Notes: a model not told the origin generated them from the letters alone. A stretch of DNA of 64,000 bases from an uncultured Saprospiraceae bacterium (GCA_937981555.1 CALJOK010000014.1:166279-230278), one strand, 5' to 3'; shown: positions 43,191-53,107, counted from the stretch's first letter. A program made the numbers and translations.

Positions 43191-44600
43191 ATGGGAAGAA
43201 AATTTAAAAAGAAATTAATCGAAAACCTTACGATTATCGACATCGCTGACCGCGGTAAATATGTAGCAAAAAATGAAGAAGGTCAAGTCATTTTTGTTGA
43301 AGATGTTGCACCTGGAGATGTAGTCGATGTTTTGGTTTATAAAAAAAGGAAAGGCTATCTTTTAGGTTCTGTCAAAGAAATAAAAAAATACTCAGAAGAT
43401 CGCGTCGAACCTTTTTGCGAACACTTCGGAACTTGTGGAGGGTGTAAATTTCAACACATTCCATATGCCAAGCAATTGGAGTTCAAACAAGGCATTGTAG
43501 ACAATGCTTTGCGTCGAATTGGTAAAGTGGAAATCGAAGAATTTAGAGACATTTTGCCTTGTGAAGAAACCTCTTTTTATCGGAACAAATTAGAGTTTTC
43601 TTTTTCTAATAAAAGATGGTTGACCTACGAAGAATTGAATAGTGATATTTCAAATGTCGAAGATGTTTTAGGATTCCATCGAGCAGGTGCGTTTGATAAA
43701 ATTTTAAACATCAATAAATGTCATTTGCAGGCAGAACCTTCGAATTCATTGAGGAATTCATTCAAAGAGATTGCTTTGGAGCAAGGACTGACTTTTTATG
43801 ACGTTCGAAAAAATATAGGGTTTCTGCGTAACATGATTGTCCGAACTTCGACTACAGGGGAGGTGATGTTGGTGTTAAGTGTGGGCGAAAATGATCAAGA
43901 GAAAATTGATACTCTTTTGAATGCAGTTTTAGAAAAAAATCCATCTTTGACTTGCGTTTATTTTACAGTAAATAAAAAAGTAAATGACTCTTGGTTTGAT
44001 TTAGAGATGAATCACTTCTTTGGTAAAAAAACGATTGAAGAATATCTTGGGAAAGTGAAATTCGAAATTGGACCTAAATCATTTTTTCAAACTAATACAA
44101 AGCAAGCTATTCGACTTTTTGATGTCGTAAAAGAATTTGCAGAACTATCGGGTGATGAGAATGTTTATGATTTGTACACAGGTTTAGGAAGTATCGGATT
44201 ATACCTTGCAGAGAATTGCAAACAAGTTGTAGGTATCGAAGAAATCGAGGCAGCAATTGAAGATGCAAAAGCGAATAGTGATCGAAATAATATTACTAAT
44301 TCTGTTTTTTATGCAGGTGATGTGAAAGACATCTTAACCACAGAATTCTCTGAAAAGCATGGGAAACCAGATGTAGTTATCACCGATCCTCCCCGAGCAG
44401 GGATGCACCCAAAAGTAGTTCAAATGTTGCTTGAATTAGAAGCACCGAAAATTGTTTATGTAAGTTGTAAACCTTCGACGCAAGCACGAGATTTAAATTT
44501 GTTGCAAGAAAAATATAATATAAAAAAAGTACAAGCAGTCGATATGTTTCCACAAACACCTCACATCGAAACGGTGGCACTTTTGGAATTGAAAAAATAA
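43191..44600 (+). CDS. rlmD: 23S rRNA (uracil-C5)-methyltransferase of the RlmD/TrmA family
   Basis: 469 residues. An N-terminal TRAM-like domain (NLTIIDIADRGKYVAKNEEG... APGDVVDVLV) is followed by an iron-sulfur site C-x5-C-x2-C (FCEHFGTCGGCKFQHI) with a later Cys in INKCHLQ. The Rossmann methyltransferase region carries YDLYTGLGSIGLYLA, the DPPRAGMHPKVV motif and the catalytic cysteine in YVSCKPSTQARDL. It methylates uridine C5 in 23S rRNA; U1939 is the E. coli RlmD target, and the exact site here is not certain. It is followed at 42 bases by a small conserved gene. Confidence 0.92.
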   Translation: MGRKFKKKLIENLTIIDIADRGKYVAKNEEGQVIFVEDVAPGDVVDVLVYKKRKGYLLGSVKEIKKYSEDRVEPFCEHFGTCGGCKFQHIPYAKQLEFKQGIVDNALRRIGKVEIEEFRDILPCEETSFYRNKLEFSFSNKRWLTYEELNSDISNVEDVLGFHRAGAFDKILNINKCHLQAEPSNSLRNSFKEIALEQGLTFYDVRKNIGFLRNMIVRTSTTGEVMLVLSVGENDQEKIDTLLNAVLEKNPSLTCVYFTVNKKVNDSWFDLEMNHFFGKKTIEEYLGKVKFEIGPKSFFQTNTKQAIRLFDVVKEFAELSGDENVYDLYTGLGSIGLYLAENCKQVVGIEEIEAAIEDAKANSDRNNITNSVFYAGDVKDILTTEFSEKHGKPDVVITDPPRAGMHPKVVQMLLELEAPKIVYVSCKPSTQARDLNLLQEKYNIKKVQAVDMFPQTPHIETVALLELKK

Positions 44601-44641
44601 AATTTTAATAAAAAACCGAAACAAACATCTCGGAGTACGAT

Positions 44642-44989
44642 ATGGAAAAAGAAAGAAATTACGAAAAATTAGAAAATATAATTTCCCCTTACAAAGCTGT
44701 TTTGGGAAAAGCAGTTGATACCGTTTTAGCACAAGAAATTTCGAAATATCCGATTTTTGTATTACACAAAGAACCCCTCGAATTAGGCATTTCCCTTAAA
44801 AATGAAATCAATACACCTAATGAATGGTTGGTCAATTTATCTACCTTAGAAGAGTTCTCAACTAAGCAGGTTATCGAAGCCAGCCGAGTAAATCGGTTCA
44901 CTAAAATATATAAAAACCCATCTGAATTTTTGTGCCTCTTCGTAATAGACGAGTTTGGAGCAAATTTTGTATTCTTACCTCGTATCTAA
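44642..44989 (+). CDS. Small conserved cytoplasmic protein of unknown function
   Basis: 115 residues, no signal or membrane segment. An N-terminal helical half (NYEKLENIISPYKAVLGKAVDTVLAQEISKYPIFVLHK) is followed by NEWLVNLSTLEEFSTKQVI and a C-terminal beta end, FLCLFVIDEFGANFVFLPR. This resembles a short Bacteroidota family I have seen next to rlmD and other housekeeping genes, with no assigned function. It is probably cotranscribed with rlmD. Confidence 0.7.
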   Translation: MEKERNYEKLENIISPYKAVLGKAVDTVLAQEISKYPIFVLHKEPLELGISLKNEINTPNEWLVNLSTLEEFSTKQVIEASRVNRFTKIYKNPSEFLCLFVIDEFGANFVFLPRI

Positions 44990-45089
44990 AAGATTGGAGA
45001 TTTTAGGAGTTAAAACTGCCTGATTGTTAGGGTAGGTGTTTTAGGAATGCCGATGGATAGAATTTTGAATATCCAATACTCCAAATCTT
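44990..45089. other. Inverted repeat before the hybrid kinase gene
   Basis: AAGATTGGAG at 44990-44999 can pair with CTCCAAATCTT at 45079-45089 (one bulged A), enclosing about 80 bases with no coding frame. It could be an mRNA structure or chance. Confidence 0.3.
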
Positions 45090-45183
45090 GACGAATCTAA
45101 AACCAATTTTTTAATCCTCAATAAAATTTAATATTTTGGATAATAATTTCTTATCGAATAGAGCAGGTAATTCAGGAGGTTCA

Positions 45184-47520
45184 ATGGTACAAGATGCCAC
45201 AACAATTCAGCAGATGTCAAACTACGAACCACATAATAAAATTTTGTTGATCGAAGATAATCCAGGTGATGCTCGTCTTGTGGAAATTTTATTGAGTGAG
45301 TCAGATTTACTTAATTGTAAAATTACCAATAAAGTAAATTTAGCAGATGGAATGGCTGCGCTAGAAGAAGCGGATGATTTTGCAGCTATTTTATTGGATT
45401 TAACTCTTCCAGATAGTCGAGGTTTTGAAACACTCGAAACATTACTTGCCAAATATCCAGATAATAATGTAATCGTTCTGACAGGTCTTCAAGATAAAAG
45501 TTTAGGTATCAACTCTGTAAAAGCAGGTGCTCAGGATTTCTTAATTAAAGGTGCTTTCGATTCAGACCAATTATCAAAATCGCTTCGGTATTCTATCGAA
45601 CGTAATTTGGTCTTGAAGAGATTAGAAGAAACTCAGCGAATTGCAAATATTGGAAACTGGGAGTACAATCCAACAACTGAAGAGTTTTTAGCTTCGGATC
45701 AGATCTATAGGATTTTTGGTTTGAAACCTCGAAAAGCAGGATTGAATTATGTAGATATTTTAAAAGAAAATCATCCTTTTCGAGCGCTGAATGAAATTCA
45801 TCAAGAAGCTTTAGCGAATCAAGATAGAAGTGTTCGAAAAGATATTCGGATTTCAAAAATTGAAGGCGGTTATCGAGATGTTTTTATTCAATGTAAAGCA
45901 AGTGTAAGTGCTGAAAGTAGAGTGATTCTGACTGGAATCATGCAAGATATTACAGAGCGGAAAAAATCGGAAGACGAACTGTTAAAGAGTCAAGAAAAAT
46001 ATCAAGACTTTTTTAATAAATCAAAAGATCCAATTTACATCTGTACAATGGATGGAAAATGTGAAGCATTCAATGAAGCTTTAGTGGAACTTTTGGGATA
46101 TCCGAAAGAAGAAATTTCAAACATTAATATTCACAATCTGATCACTTCCGAAAAAGGAATGGATGATTTTTTTGATCGTTTGAAAAGAAATAAAGAAGTT
46201 CAAGATTTTGAAGTTGAGATGCAACGAAAGGATGGTGAAAAAAGATATTGTTTGATTACTGCCACCATGCTTGACTCAGAAACAGAAGAAAGTTATAATG
46301 GTGTAATTCGAGATATTACAGAAAGAAAACAAGCAGAAGCACTTCGGAAAGCAAGAGATTTAGCTCGGACTTCTGCCAAGATGAAAGAGAAATTTATTGC
46401 AAGTATCAGTCATGAGATGAGGACTCCAATGAATGCGATTTTGGGAATGAGTAATTTGGTGATTCAAACTGAACTTGATCCTGAGCAATTCAATTATATC
46501 AGTTCTATTAAGCAATCTTCAGAATTACTTTTAGGGATTGTAAATGATATTTTAGAGATTTCTACTCTAGAGAATGGAAAAATTAAATTCGAGAATAAAG
46601 ACTTTGACCTCAAAGAATTATTGAAAAATTTGGTCAATGTAATGCAATATAAAGTAGATGAGAAAAACCTTCGATTAATCGTTAATATCGAAGATACTGT
46701 TCCTCAATTTATCAAAGGTGATAAGTTAAGATTGAATCAGGTTCTCTACAATTTGGTAGGAAATGCGGTGAAATTTACGGACACAGGAGATATCCACATT
46801 CGAGTATTGAATCTGTATGATGGAGATGATAATGTTTTCTTGAAATTTGAAGTAGAAGATACTGGAATCGGAATTCCAAAAGATAAAGTGGCAGCAGTTT
46901 TTGAAACATTTACTCGAATCCGAACTAAGGATCGAATTTATGAAGGAACAGGGTTAGGACTTTCTATTGCGAAAAATTTAGTAGAGCAACAAGGAGGAAA
47001 AATTGCAGCGAAAAGTGTGGAAGGCGAAGGTTCAACTTTCTTCTTTGATTTAGTTTTTGACATTGGAAGCCAGGAGGAAGCATCTGCTCCGACGCCAGAA
47101 TTAGATGATACCATTCATTTGGATCGACCAATCAGATTACTTTTGGTAGAGGATAATAAATTGAATCAAATGGTGGCGAAAAAAACTTTGCAAAAGAAAT
47201 GGTCTGATATTGACATCACTATTGCAGACAATGGCCAACTTGGAGTTGAAGCAATCAAAGCTAAAAAATACGACATCGTTTTGATGGATATTCAAATGCC
47301 AATTATGGATGGATATGAAGCTACTCAATATATTCGAGCGAACATGCCACCGGAGATTGCAAATATGCCAATCCTAGCGATGACAGCTCATGCAAATATT
47401 TCAAAAGATCACTCATATAGAGAATATGGAATGGATGATTTTGTTTTAAAACCATTCAAACCTGAGCAACTTTTTGGGAAAATTGCACAATATGTGAATA
47501 ATGGAAATGGTAGGAGTTAA
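45184..47520 (+). CDS. Hybrid sensor histidine kinase: REC-PAS-PAS-HisKA-HATPase-REC
   Basis: 778 residues from the ATG at 45184, which has AGGAGGT four bases upstream; a TTG at 45136 would add 16 residues, and residue numbers here count from that TTG. Receiver 1 (NKILLIEDNPGDARLV) has phospho-acceptor D88 in LLDLTLPDS. Two PAS domains follow (about 165-280 and 285-400; both end in DITERK). HisKA carries H426 in ISHEMRTPMNAILG. The HATPase has NLVGNAVKFTDTG and GTGLGLSIAKNL. Receiver 2 has D718 in VLMDIQMPIMDGYEA. No membrane segment, so it senses in the cytoplasm. A separate Hpt protein follows. Confidence 0.92.
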   Translation: MVQDATTIQQMSNYEPHNKILLIEDNPGDARLVEILLSESDLLNCKITNKVNLADGMAALEEADDFAAILLDLTLPDSRGFETLETLLAKYPDNNVIVLTGLQDKSLGINSVKAGAQDFLIKGAFDSDQLSKSLRYSIERNLVLKRLEETQRIANIGNWEYNPTTEEFLASDQIYRIFGLKPRKAGLNYVDILKENHPFRALNEIHQEALANQDRSVRKDIRISKIEGGYRDVFIQCKASVSAESRVILTGIMQDITERKKSEDELLKSQEKYQDFFNKSKDPIYICTMDGKCEAFNEALVELLGYPKEEISNINIHNLITSEKGMDDFFDRLKRNKEVQDFEVEMQRKDGEKRYCLITATMLDSETEESYNGVIRDITERKQAEALRKARDLARTSAKMKEKFIASISHEMRTPMNAILGMSNLVIQTELDPEQFNYISSIKQSSELLLGIVNDILEISTLENGKIKFENKDFDLKELLKNLVNVMQYKVDEKNLRLIVNIEDTVPQFIKGDKLRLNQVLYNLVGNAVKFTDTGDIHIRVLNLYDGDDNVFLKFEVEDTGIGIPKDKVAAVFETFTRIRTKDRIYEGTGLGLSIAKNLVEQQGGKIAAKSVEGEGSTFFFDLVFDIGSQEEASAPTPELDDTIHLDRPIRLLLVEDNKLNQMVAKKTLQKKWSDIDITIADNGQLGVEAIKAKKYDIVLMDIQMPIMDGYEATQYIRANMPPEIANMPILAMTAHANISKDHSYREYGMDDFVLKPFKPEQLFGKIAQYVNNGNGRS

Positions 47521-47628
47521 TTATTTTAGGTAACCAATTTTGAAAGAATCATAAAAAAATAAAACGTTTTTGATAAACCTCCGTAAATAAATTTGTTGGC
47601 TGGTCAAAAATTTAAAAATATATTAAAG

Positions 47629-47991
47629 ATGGAAGTAAAAGTGTATAATTTTATCAACCTAGATTACCTCGACATGATGTCTGATGGAGACTTAGAAATG
47701 AAAAAAGTCATGTTAGATATGCTTTTTGAGGAATTACCTACAGAGCTTGCTAAAATGAGAGAATTAGCAAACTCAGGAGAATGGAAAGAATTATCTTCAG
47801 TTGCTCACAAAATGAAATCAACACTTTCATTTGTTGGTTGTGATGCAATGACTAATGCAAATACAGATATTGAAACGATTTGCAAAGATGGAGCAGGTGA
47901 TGCTTCAAGGATTGCTACAAAAATGGAAATGTTGGAAAGCAACCTAGATAACGTGATGAATGAACTAAAAATGGAGCACGCTAAGCTGTAG
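47629..47991 (+). CDS. Hpt-domain phosphotransfer protein
   Basis: 120 residues from the ATG at 47629; a TTG at 47593 would be an unlikely longer start. Four-helix Hpt fold with the phospho-accepting histidine H60 in SSVAHKMKSTLSFVG and the following CDAMTNANTDIETICKDG. The gene lies 108 bases after the hybrid kinase gene, so the likely chain is kinase H426 to receiver D718 to this H60 to an unlinked response regulator. No DNA-binding output regulator is encoded nearby. It ends at a strong terminator. Confidence 0.9.
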   Translation: MEVKVYNFINLDYLDMMSDGDLEMKKVMLDMLFEELPTELAKMRELANSGEWKELSSVAHKMKSTLSFVGCDAMTNANTDIETICKDGAGDASRIATKMEMLESNLDNVMNELKMEHAKL

Positions 47992-48026
47992 CTTTTTTTA
48001 ATAAAAAGTACAGAAAAAAGAGTTTG

Positions 48027-48066
48027 AAAAATGCTCGTACCTACTTTTGGTACGAGCATTTTTTTG
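48027..48066 (+). terminator. Rho-independent terminator after the Hpt gene
   Basis: AAAAATGCTCGTACC and GGTACGAGCATTTTT form a 15 bp perfect stem, followed by further T. Confidence 0.94.
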
Positions 48067-48103
48067 TTTTAAAAATCCTCTTCTCTCGAACAAAATAAAT
48101 CCC

Positions 48104-48111
48104 TATCTTTG
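48104..48111 (+). promoter_or_regulatory. -7 box of the pheT operon
   Basis: TATCTTTG followed by CGCCCTC, an exact TAnnTTTG match 80 bases before the pheT ATG. The -33 region is not clear. Confidence 0.6.
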
Positions 48112-48190
48112 CGCCCTCAAATCAAGATATTTTATAATAAAAAATAGTTGATGGTTTGGCTAAAATTCAAACTATCATTTTAAATTAAAG

Positions 48191-50641
48191 ATGAAATTAT
48201 CACTCAACTGGCTCAAAGAATATTTAAAAGTAGATTTACCTGCCGAAAAAATTTCTGAAATTTTGACCGACATAGGGTTGGAAGTAGAAGGTATGGCAGA
48301 AATTGAAAGTATAAAAGGCGGACTTGAAGGTATTGTCATTGGGCATATCAAGGAATGTGGAAAGCACCCAAATGCTGATAAATTATCATTGACCAAAGTA
48401 AACATTGGAGGTGAAGAAGATTTACAAATCGTTTGTGGAGCACCTAATGTAGCAGCAGGTCAAAAAGTTCTAGTGGCAACAATTGGAACAACTCTATACG
48501 ATAAAGAAGGCGGTTCTTTTAAAATCAAGAAAGGAAAGATGAGAGGCGAAGTTTCTGAAGGAATGCTTTGCGCAGAAGATGAACTAGGTTTAGGAGATAG
48601 TCATGAAGGAATTCTTGTTTTGCCTGAAGAAGTAGCAATTGGTTCTTTGGCAAAAGATTACTTCGAAATTGAAAATGATGTAGTTTATGAAATTGGTTTG
48701 ACACCAAACCGATCCGACGCAACGTCCCAAACTGGTTCTGCCAAAGATTTAGCGGCAGCTTTAAAAATAAATTACGAGGGAGACGGAGTTGTTAATATGC
48801 CTTCTGTGGATAATTTCAAAGTTGATAATAATTCTTTTCCCATTGAAGTAGTGGTTGAAGATACTGAAGCTTGTCCTCGATACTCAGGTGTAACTATAAA
48901 AGGTGTAACTATTCAAGAATCACCGGATTGGATAAAAAAGCGATTGAATTCTATAGGTGTTCGACCGATCAATAATATTGTCGATATCACTAATTTTGTT
49001 TTGCATGAATTAGGGCAACCGTTGCATGCATTCGATGCAGATAAGATCGAAGGCGGAAAAGTAATCGTTAAAAAATTACCTGCAGGAACGCCATTTTTAT
49101 GTTTGGATGAGGTGGAGCGAAAATTACATGCAGAGGATTTGATGATTTGTGATGGTAATGAAAAAGGAATGTGTATCGCAGGTGTTTTCGGAGGATTGAA
49201 TTCAGGTGTAATTGATAGTACAACGAATATCTTTTTGGAGGCAGCTCACTTTCATGCGAAGATGACTCGTCGAACAAGTACTCGACATTTGTTATTCACC
49301 GATGCTGCAAAAGTTTTTGAAAAGGGTAGTGATCCCAATGTAACGTTGTATGCATTGAAAAGAGCAGCTTTGTTAATTCAAGAATATGGAGGAGGAGAAA
49401 TTGCATCAGATGTGGTAGATATTTATCCAACTAAAATTGAGAAAAAGGAAATCGACATCATCTTTAATAATGTCAATAGATTGATTGGAGTAGAAATTTC
49501 TCCAAAAGAAGTTCGAGACATTTTTGAAGCAATGGAAATTGATGTGGTGACGGAAACTGCGGAAGGGATGAGAGTAGCAATTCCAACCAACAAAGCAGAT
49601 GTTCTTCGTGAGGTTGATGTGATTGAAGAAATTCTTAGAATTTATGGATTTAATAAAGTTCCTGTTTCCAACCAAATTAGAAGTGCAGTTACACTTCGGA
49701 CAGGAGTTGATAAAGGAAAAGTTCAAAATATTACTAGCGCATTTTTGACTGGAAATGGATTTAGTGAAATGATGGCTTTGTCACTTACGCAATCAAAGTA
49801 TTATCAGACGATGATTCCAGTTCCTGAAAATGAATTGGTTTTTGTCAATAATACTTCGAATATCCATTTGGATGTGATGCGAGCGAGTATTTTGATCGGT
49901 GGATTGGAAGCAATCTTACACAATCAAAATCGACAAAATGGAAATGTCAAATTATTTGAATTTGGTAACACATATAAGAAATTAGAAGAAGGAGAATTTC
50001 CATATCAAGAAAATGCACACTTAAGTTTGTTGATGACAGGACAAAGATTTGAGGAAAGTTGGTTAAATCAAGACAAAGCAAAAGTCTCGTTTTATTCCTT
50101 GAAAACTTATGTGAATAACTTGTTAGAAAGATTAGGAATTCAAAAGTTTCAACAAACTGCCATTCAAGATGATGTATTTAATTTTGGATTAAAATATCAT
50201 CGAGGAGCGCAAGAATTAGTTACTTTTGGAAAAGTACAAACTAAGATTCTTAAAGAAATGGGGATCAAACAAGAGGTGTTTTTTGCTGATGTTAATTGGG
50301 CATCTATTCTCAAAGCTTTGCGTAAACATAAGATCAAATTTACGGAAATAACAAAATTTCCATCTATTCGAAGAGATTTAGCACTAGTTATAGAAAAATC
50401 TGTTAATTTTGACCAGATTTCAGCAATTGCTCAAAAAGCAGGAAAGAAATTATTAAAAGACATCAATTTATTCGATGTTTATGAAAATGAAGAGCAGTTA
50501 GGGGCAAATAAAAAATCCTATTCTGTCAGCTATATTTTCGAAGATCCTACGAAGACTTTAAAGGATAAGGAGATTGAAAAAATCATGAATCAATTGATTC
50601 AAGCTTATGAAAGTCAAATAGGTGCGGTAATTAGAAGGTAA
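48191..50641 (+). CDS. pheT: Phenylalanyl-tRNA synthetase beta subunit
   Basis: 816 residues. N-terminal SLNWLKEYLKVDLP, then the EMAP/tRNA-binding domain (VIGHIKECGKHPNADKLSLTKV... QIVCGAPNVAAGQKV). The B3/4 editing domain contains RSDATS and PRYSGVTIKGV... VDITNFVLHELGQPLHAFD. B5 follows around residue 410, then the catalytic-like core and the C-terminal anticodon-binding FDX-ACB domain (FPSIRRDLALVIEKSV... SVSYIFEDPTKTLKDKEI). With PheS (not in this window) it charges tRNA-Phe. First gene of pheT-coiled coil-zapA. Confidence 0.97.
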   Translation: MKLSLNWLKEYLKVDLPAEKISEILTDIGLEVEGMAEIESIKGGLEGIVIGHIKECGKHPNADKLSLTKVNIGGEEDLQIVCGAPNVAAGQKVLVATIGTTLYDKEGGSFKIKKGKMRGEVSEGMLCAEDELGLGDSHEGILVLPEEVAIGSLAKDYFEIENDVVYEIGLTPNRSDATSQTGSAKDLAAALKINYEGDGVVNMPSVDNFKVDNNSFPIEVVVEDTEACPRYSGVTIKGVTIQESPDWIKKRLNSIGVRPINNIVDITNFVLHELGQPLHAFDADKIEGGKVIVKKLPAGTPFLCLDEVERKLHAEDLMICDGNEKGMCIAGVFGGLNSGVIDSTTNIFLEAAHFHAKMTRRTSTRHLLFTDAAKVFEKGSDPNVTLYALKRAALLIQEYGGGEIASDVVDIYPTKIEKKEIDIIFNNVNRLIGVEISPKEVRDIFEAMEIDVVTETAEGMRVAIPTNKADVLREVDVIEEILRIYGFNKVPVSNQIRSAVTLRTGVDKGKVQNITSAFLTGNGFSEMMALSLTQSKYYQTMIPVPENELVFVNNTSNIHLDVMRASILIGGLEAILHNQNRQNGNVKLFEFGNTYKKLEEGEFPYQENAHLSLLMTGQRFEESWLNQDKAKVSFYSLKTYVNNLLERLGIQKFQQTAIQDDVFNFGLKYHRGAQELVTFGKVQTKILKEMGIKQEVFFADVNWASILKALRKHKIKFTEITKFPSIRRDLALVIEKSVNFDQISAIAQKAGKKLLKDINLFDVYENEEQLGANKKSYSVSYIFEDPTKTLKDKEIEKIMNQLIQAYESQIGAVIRR

Positions 50642-50685
50642 CAAATACGCAGACTCGAAGTCAGCGGTTACGTGAACGAAACATT

Positions 50686-50985
50686 ATGAACGATTTATCA
50701 GAAAAAATGGACACTATCGAAATGAAAGTCAGACAACTGGCTTTACGGCTCGACCGTGCCCAAAAAGAAAGAGATAAATATTTAGAAGAAAATAATAAAC
50801 TCCGAACGGAGTTGTCGAAGTACAGTAATAAAACCAATGATTTGGAAAATAAGTTAGAGCGAACGACTCTAGCTTTAGAGGAGAAAAAAGAGGATGACCC
50901 CGAGCATTCTAAGAAATTGAGGAAAGAAATCGAACAATACATCAAGGATATTGATAAATGTATTGACCGACTAAAAAACAGTTAA
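50686..50985 (+). CDS. Small coiled-coil protein upstream of zapA (ZapB-like by position)
   Basis: 99 residues, almost wholly coiled coil: heptads run from DTIEMKVRQLALRLDRAQKERDKYLEENNK to LEEKKEDD. No signal or catalytic site. It lies 45 bases after pheT and 4 bases before zapA, a standard Bacteroidota arrangement. ZapB is a small coiled coil that binds ZapA at the Z-ring, so a division role is plausible from size, fold and position, but it is not shown by sequence motifs. Confidence 0.75.
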   Translation: MNDLSEKMDTIEMKVRQLALRLDRAQKERDKYLEENNKLRTELSKYSNKTNDLENKLERTTLALEEKKEDDPEHSKKLRKEIEQYIKDIDKCIDRLKNS

Positions 50986-50989
50986 AGTG

Positions 50990-51289
50990 ATGGAAGGACA
51001 AGACACCTTAAATATAACAGTACTAATTGCAGGCCGTCCCTACCCTTTGAAAATAAAGGCGGGCGATGAACATACAATTCGTAAAATTGTTAAGGATGTC
51101 AATGAAAAAATCAACAAATTTCAGTTGACTTATATCAAAAAAGACAAGCAAGATTGTCTTGCAATGACCCTCCTAACCTACGCAGTTGACTTTCACAAAG
51201 CACAAACGGATAAAGAAATGACTCCTGGTGCTGACCTTTCTGATAAAATCCATCAATTAGATGGATTGCTCGATTCTCTTTTGGGATAA
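50990..51289 (+). CDS. zapA: Cell division protein ZapA
   Basis: 99 residues from the ATG at 50990; a GTG directly before it at 50987 is possible. The N-terminal globular part LNITVLIAGRPYPLKIKAGDEHTIRKIVKDVNEKI is the ZapA family signature, followed by a helix with CLAMTLLTYAVDF and a short C-terminal coiled coil. ZapA binds and bundles FtsZ filaments. It is in an operon with pheT and the coiled-coil gene, and upstream of rny. Confidence 0.92.
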   Translation: MEGQDTLNITVLIAGRPYPLKIKAGDEHTIRKIVKDVNEKINKFQLTYIKKDKQDCLAMTLLTYAVDFHKAQTDKEMTPGADLSDKIHQLDGLLDSLLG

Positions 51290-51463
51290 AATTTCCCATC
51301 CTTTCTTTTCTGTGTGTAAATGTTTGATTAAGTATTGTAGTGCGATTCTTTGAATCGTTTCTTGTTTAGCAACTTTTAAGTCGCTAAAGAAATATTTACT
51401 CATCCAGATAAAACACATCACTCCAGATCTATTTTTTCATATATAAAATAAATTAAAAACAAC
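51290..51463 (+). ncRNA. Structured non-coding region between zapA and rny (candidate RNA)
   Basis: Outer stem GTAAATGTTT (51316-51325) with AAATATTTAC (51390-51399). Inside are two hairpins: CGATTC-TTT-GAATCG (51343-51357) and TTTAGC-A-ACTT-TT-AAGT-C-GCTAAA (51365-51388). The position after zapA resembles the place of the 6S RNA gene in some bacteria, but I cannot match the 6S consensus. It could also be the rny leader. No promoter or terminator is clear. Confidence 0.35.
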
Positions 51464-53107
51464 ATGGGACTAGAAGCCATAATTGGAATAGTCGTAGCAT
51501 TGGTAGTTGGAGTAGTTGGAGGATTTTTAGCAAAAAAATCTTCAGACAAACCCAAAATAGAAGCTGCAGAAAGAAAAGCAGATGAAGTAATTACTACCGC
51601 TAGATTAAAAGCTAAGGACATCGAAGCTGCCGCTGAAAAGAAAAATGAAACAATTAAACGAAAGAAAATTGGTGAAGCAAAGGACAAGTTTTCTCGATTG
51701 AAATCGGACTTCGAAAGCTACAAAGGTGACCAAAAGGTTGCCATGAAAGAGCGAGAGATGGAGATTAAAAATTTGGAAAATGGATTGAAGCAAAAGCAAG
51801 ACAAAATCAAAAGTCAGCAACAATCTTTGGATAGTAAAAAAGCTGATGTTGAAGGGAAGGAAGCGGAGTTAAAAACGATTCGTGAGAATCTAGATAAGCA
51901 ATTAAAAATTGTTTCAAAGAAAAAAGAAGATTTAGAAAATGCGAATCAGAAGCATATCGAAGCACTTGAAAAAGTAGCGAACTTGAGTGAAGCTGACGCA
52001 AAAGAGGAATTACTCGAAGCAGTAAAATCCAAAGCTGAAATGGATGCGATGCAAATTGTAAAAGATACTATTTCGCAAGCAAAAGTTGATGCGAACAAAG
52101 AAGCTAAGAAAATCGTCATCCAATCCATTCAAAGAATGTGTGCGGAATATACCATTGAGAATACCGTTTCAGTTTTTAACTTAGAGTCAGATGACTTGAA
52201 AGGTCAAATTATTGGTCGAGAAGGTCGAAATATTCGAGCGTTGGAAGCAGCTACAGGAGCAGAGATTGTAGTGGATGATACACCTGAAGCAATTATCATT
52301 TCTGGTTTTGATGCGATTCGAAGAGAAGTTTGTCGATTGTCATTGAAACGATTAGTAGCAGATGGAAGAATTCACCCAGCTCGAATTGAAGAGGTAGTTG
52401 CTAAAACTCGAAAAGAACTCGATGAACAAATTGTCGAAATCGGGCAACGAACAGTAATGGAATTAGACATTCATGGTTTGAATGCTTACTTAGTGAAAAT
52501 GGTAGGACGAATGCGTTTCCGATCATCTTATGGTCAGAACTTATTGAAGCACTCGATTGAGACAGCTTATTTATGTGCAAGTATGGCAGCTGAGTTAGGA
52601 TTGAATCCGAAGCAAGTTAAAATGGCTAAGCGAGCAGGTTTACTTCATGATATTGGAAAAGTATCCGAAGAGGATTCTGAATTGCCACACGCACCGCTAG
52701 GAATGAAGATTTGTGAAAAGCATGGTGAGAATGCTGTAATCTGCAACGCAGTCGGAGCACACCACGATGAAATCGAAATGAATAATATTATTTCTCCAAT
52801 CGTTCAGGCGTGTGATGCTATTTCAGGAGCACGTCCAGGAGCAAGACGAGAGATTTTGGAAAGTTACTTGAAACGAATTGGTGAGTTAGAGGATCTAGCA
52901 TTGGCTCATGATAATGTTCAAAAAGCATATGCGATGCAAGCTGGTCGAGAACTTAGAGTTATTGTTGAAAGTGATAAAGTAACTGATCAATATGCAGAAG
53001 ATTTATCGTTTATGATTTCTCAGAAGATCCAAGATGAGATGCAATACCCAGGACAAGTGAAAGTAACGGTAATCCGAGAAACTAGAGCTGTAAATTTCGC
53101 GAGATAA
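51464..53107 (+). CDS. rny: Ribonuclease Y
   Basis: 547 residues. An N-terminal membrane anchor ([18 protein letters not shown]) is followed by a long coiled coil (residues 25-200). The KH domain has [22 protein letters not shown] and the HD domain has [11 protein letters not shown] and the metal pair in [10 protein letters not shown], followed by HDEIEMNN. The C-terminal domain carries [12 protein letters not shown]. It starts mRNA decay by endonucleolytic cuts at the inner membrane. It is transcribed after zapA and the structured gap, and followed by a terminator. Confidence 0.97.
   Translation: MGLEAIIGIVVALVVGVVGGFLAKKSSDKPKIEAAERKADEVITTARLKAKDIEAAAEKKNETIKRKKIGEAKDKFSRLKSDFESYKGDQKVAMKEREMEIKNLENGLKQKQDKIKSQQQSLDSKKADVEGKEAELKTIRENLDKQLKIVSKKKEDLENANQKHIEALEKVANLSEADAKEELLEAVKSKAEMDAMQIVKDTISQAKVDANKEAKKIVIQSIQRMCAEYTIENTVSVFNLESDDLKGQIIGREGRNIRALEAATGAEIVVDDTPEAIIISGFDAIRREVCRLSLKRLVADGRIHPARIEEVVAKTRKELDEQIVEIGQRTVMELDIHGLNAYLVKMVGRMRFRSSYGQNLLKHSIETAYLCASMAAELGLNPKQVKMAKRAGLLHDIGKVSEEDSELPHAPLGMKICEKHGENAVICNAVGAHHDEIEMNNIISPIVQACDAISGARPGARREILESYLKRIGELEDLALAHDNVQKAYAMQAGRELRVIVESDKVTDQYAEDLSFMISQKIQDEMQYPGQVKVTVIRETRAVNFAR

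Noticed and set aside
44990..45135. Riboswitch before the hybrid kinase gene
   Set aside because: Only one long-range imperfect stem is seen and no known aptamer consensus.
47593..47628. TTG start for the Hpt protein
   Set aside because: The ATG at 47629 opens the folded domain directly and the extra 12 residues are not domain-like.
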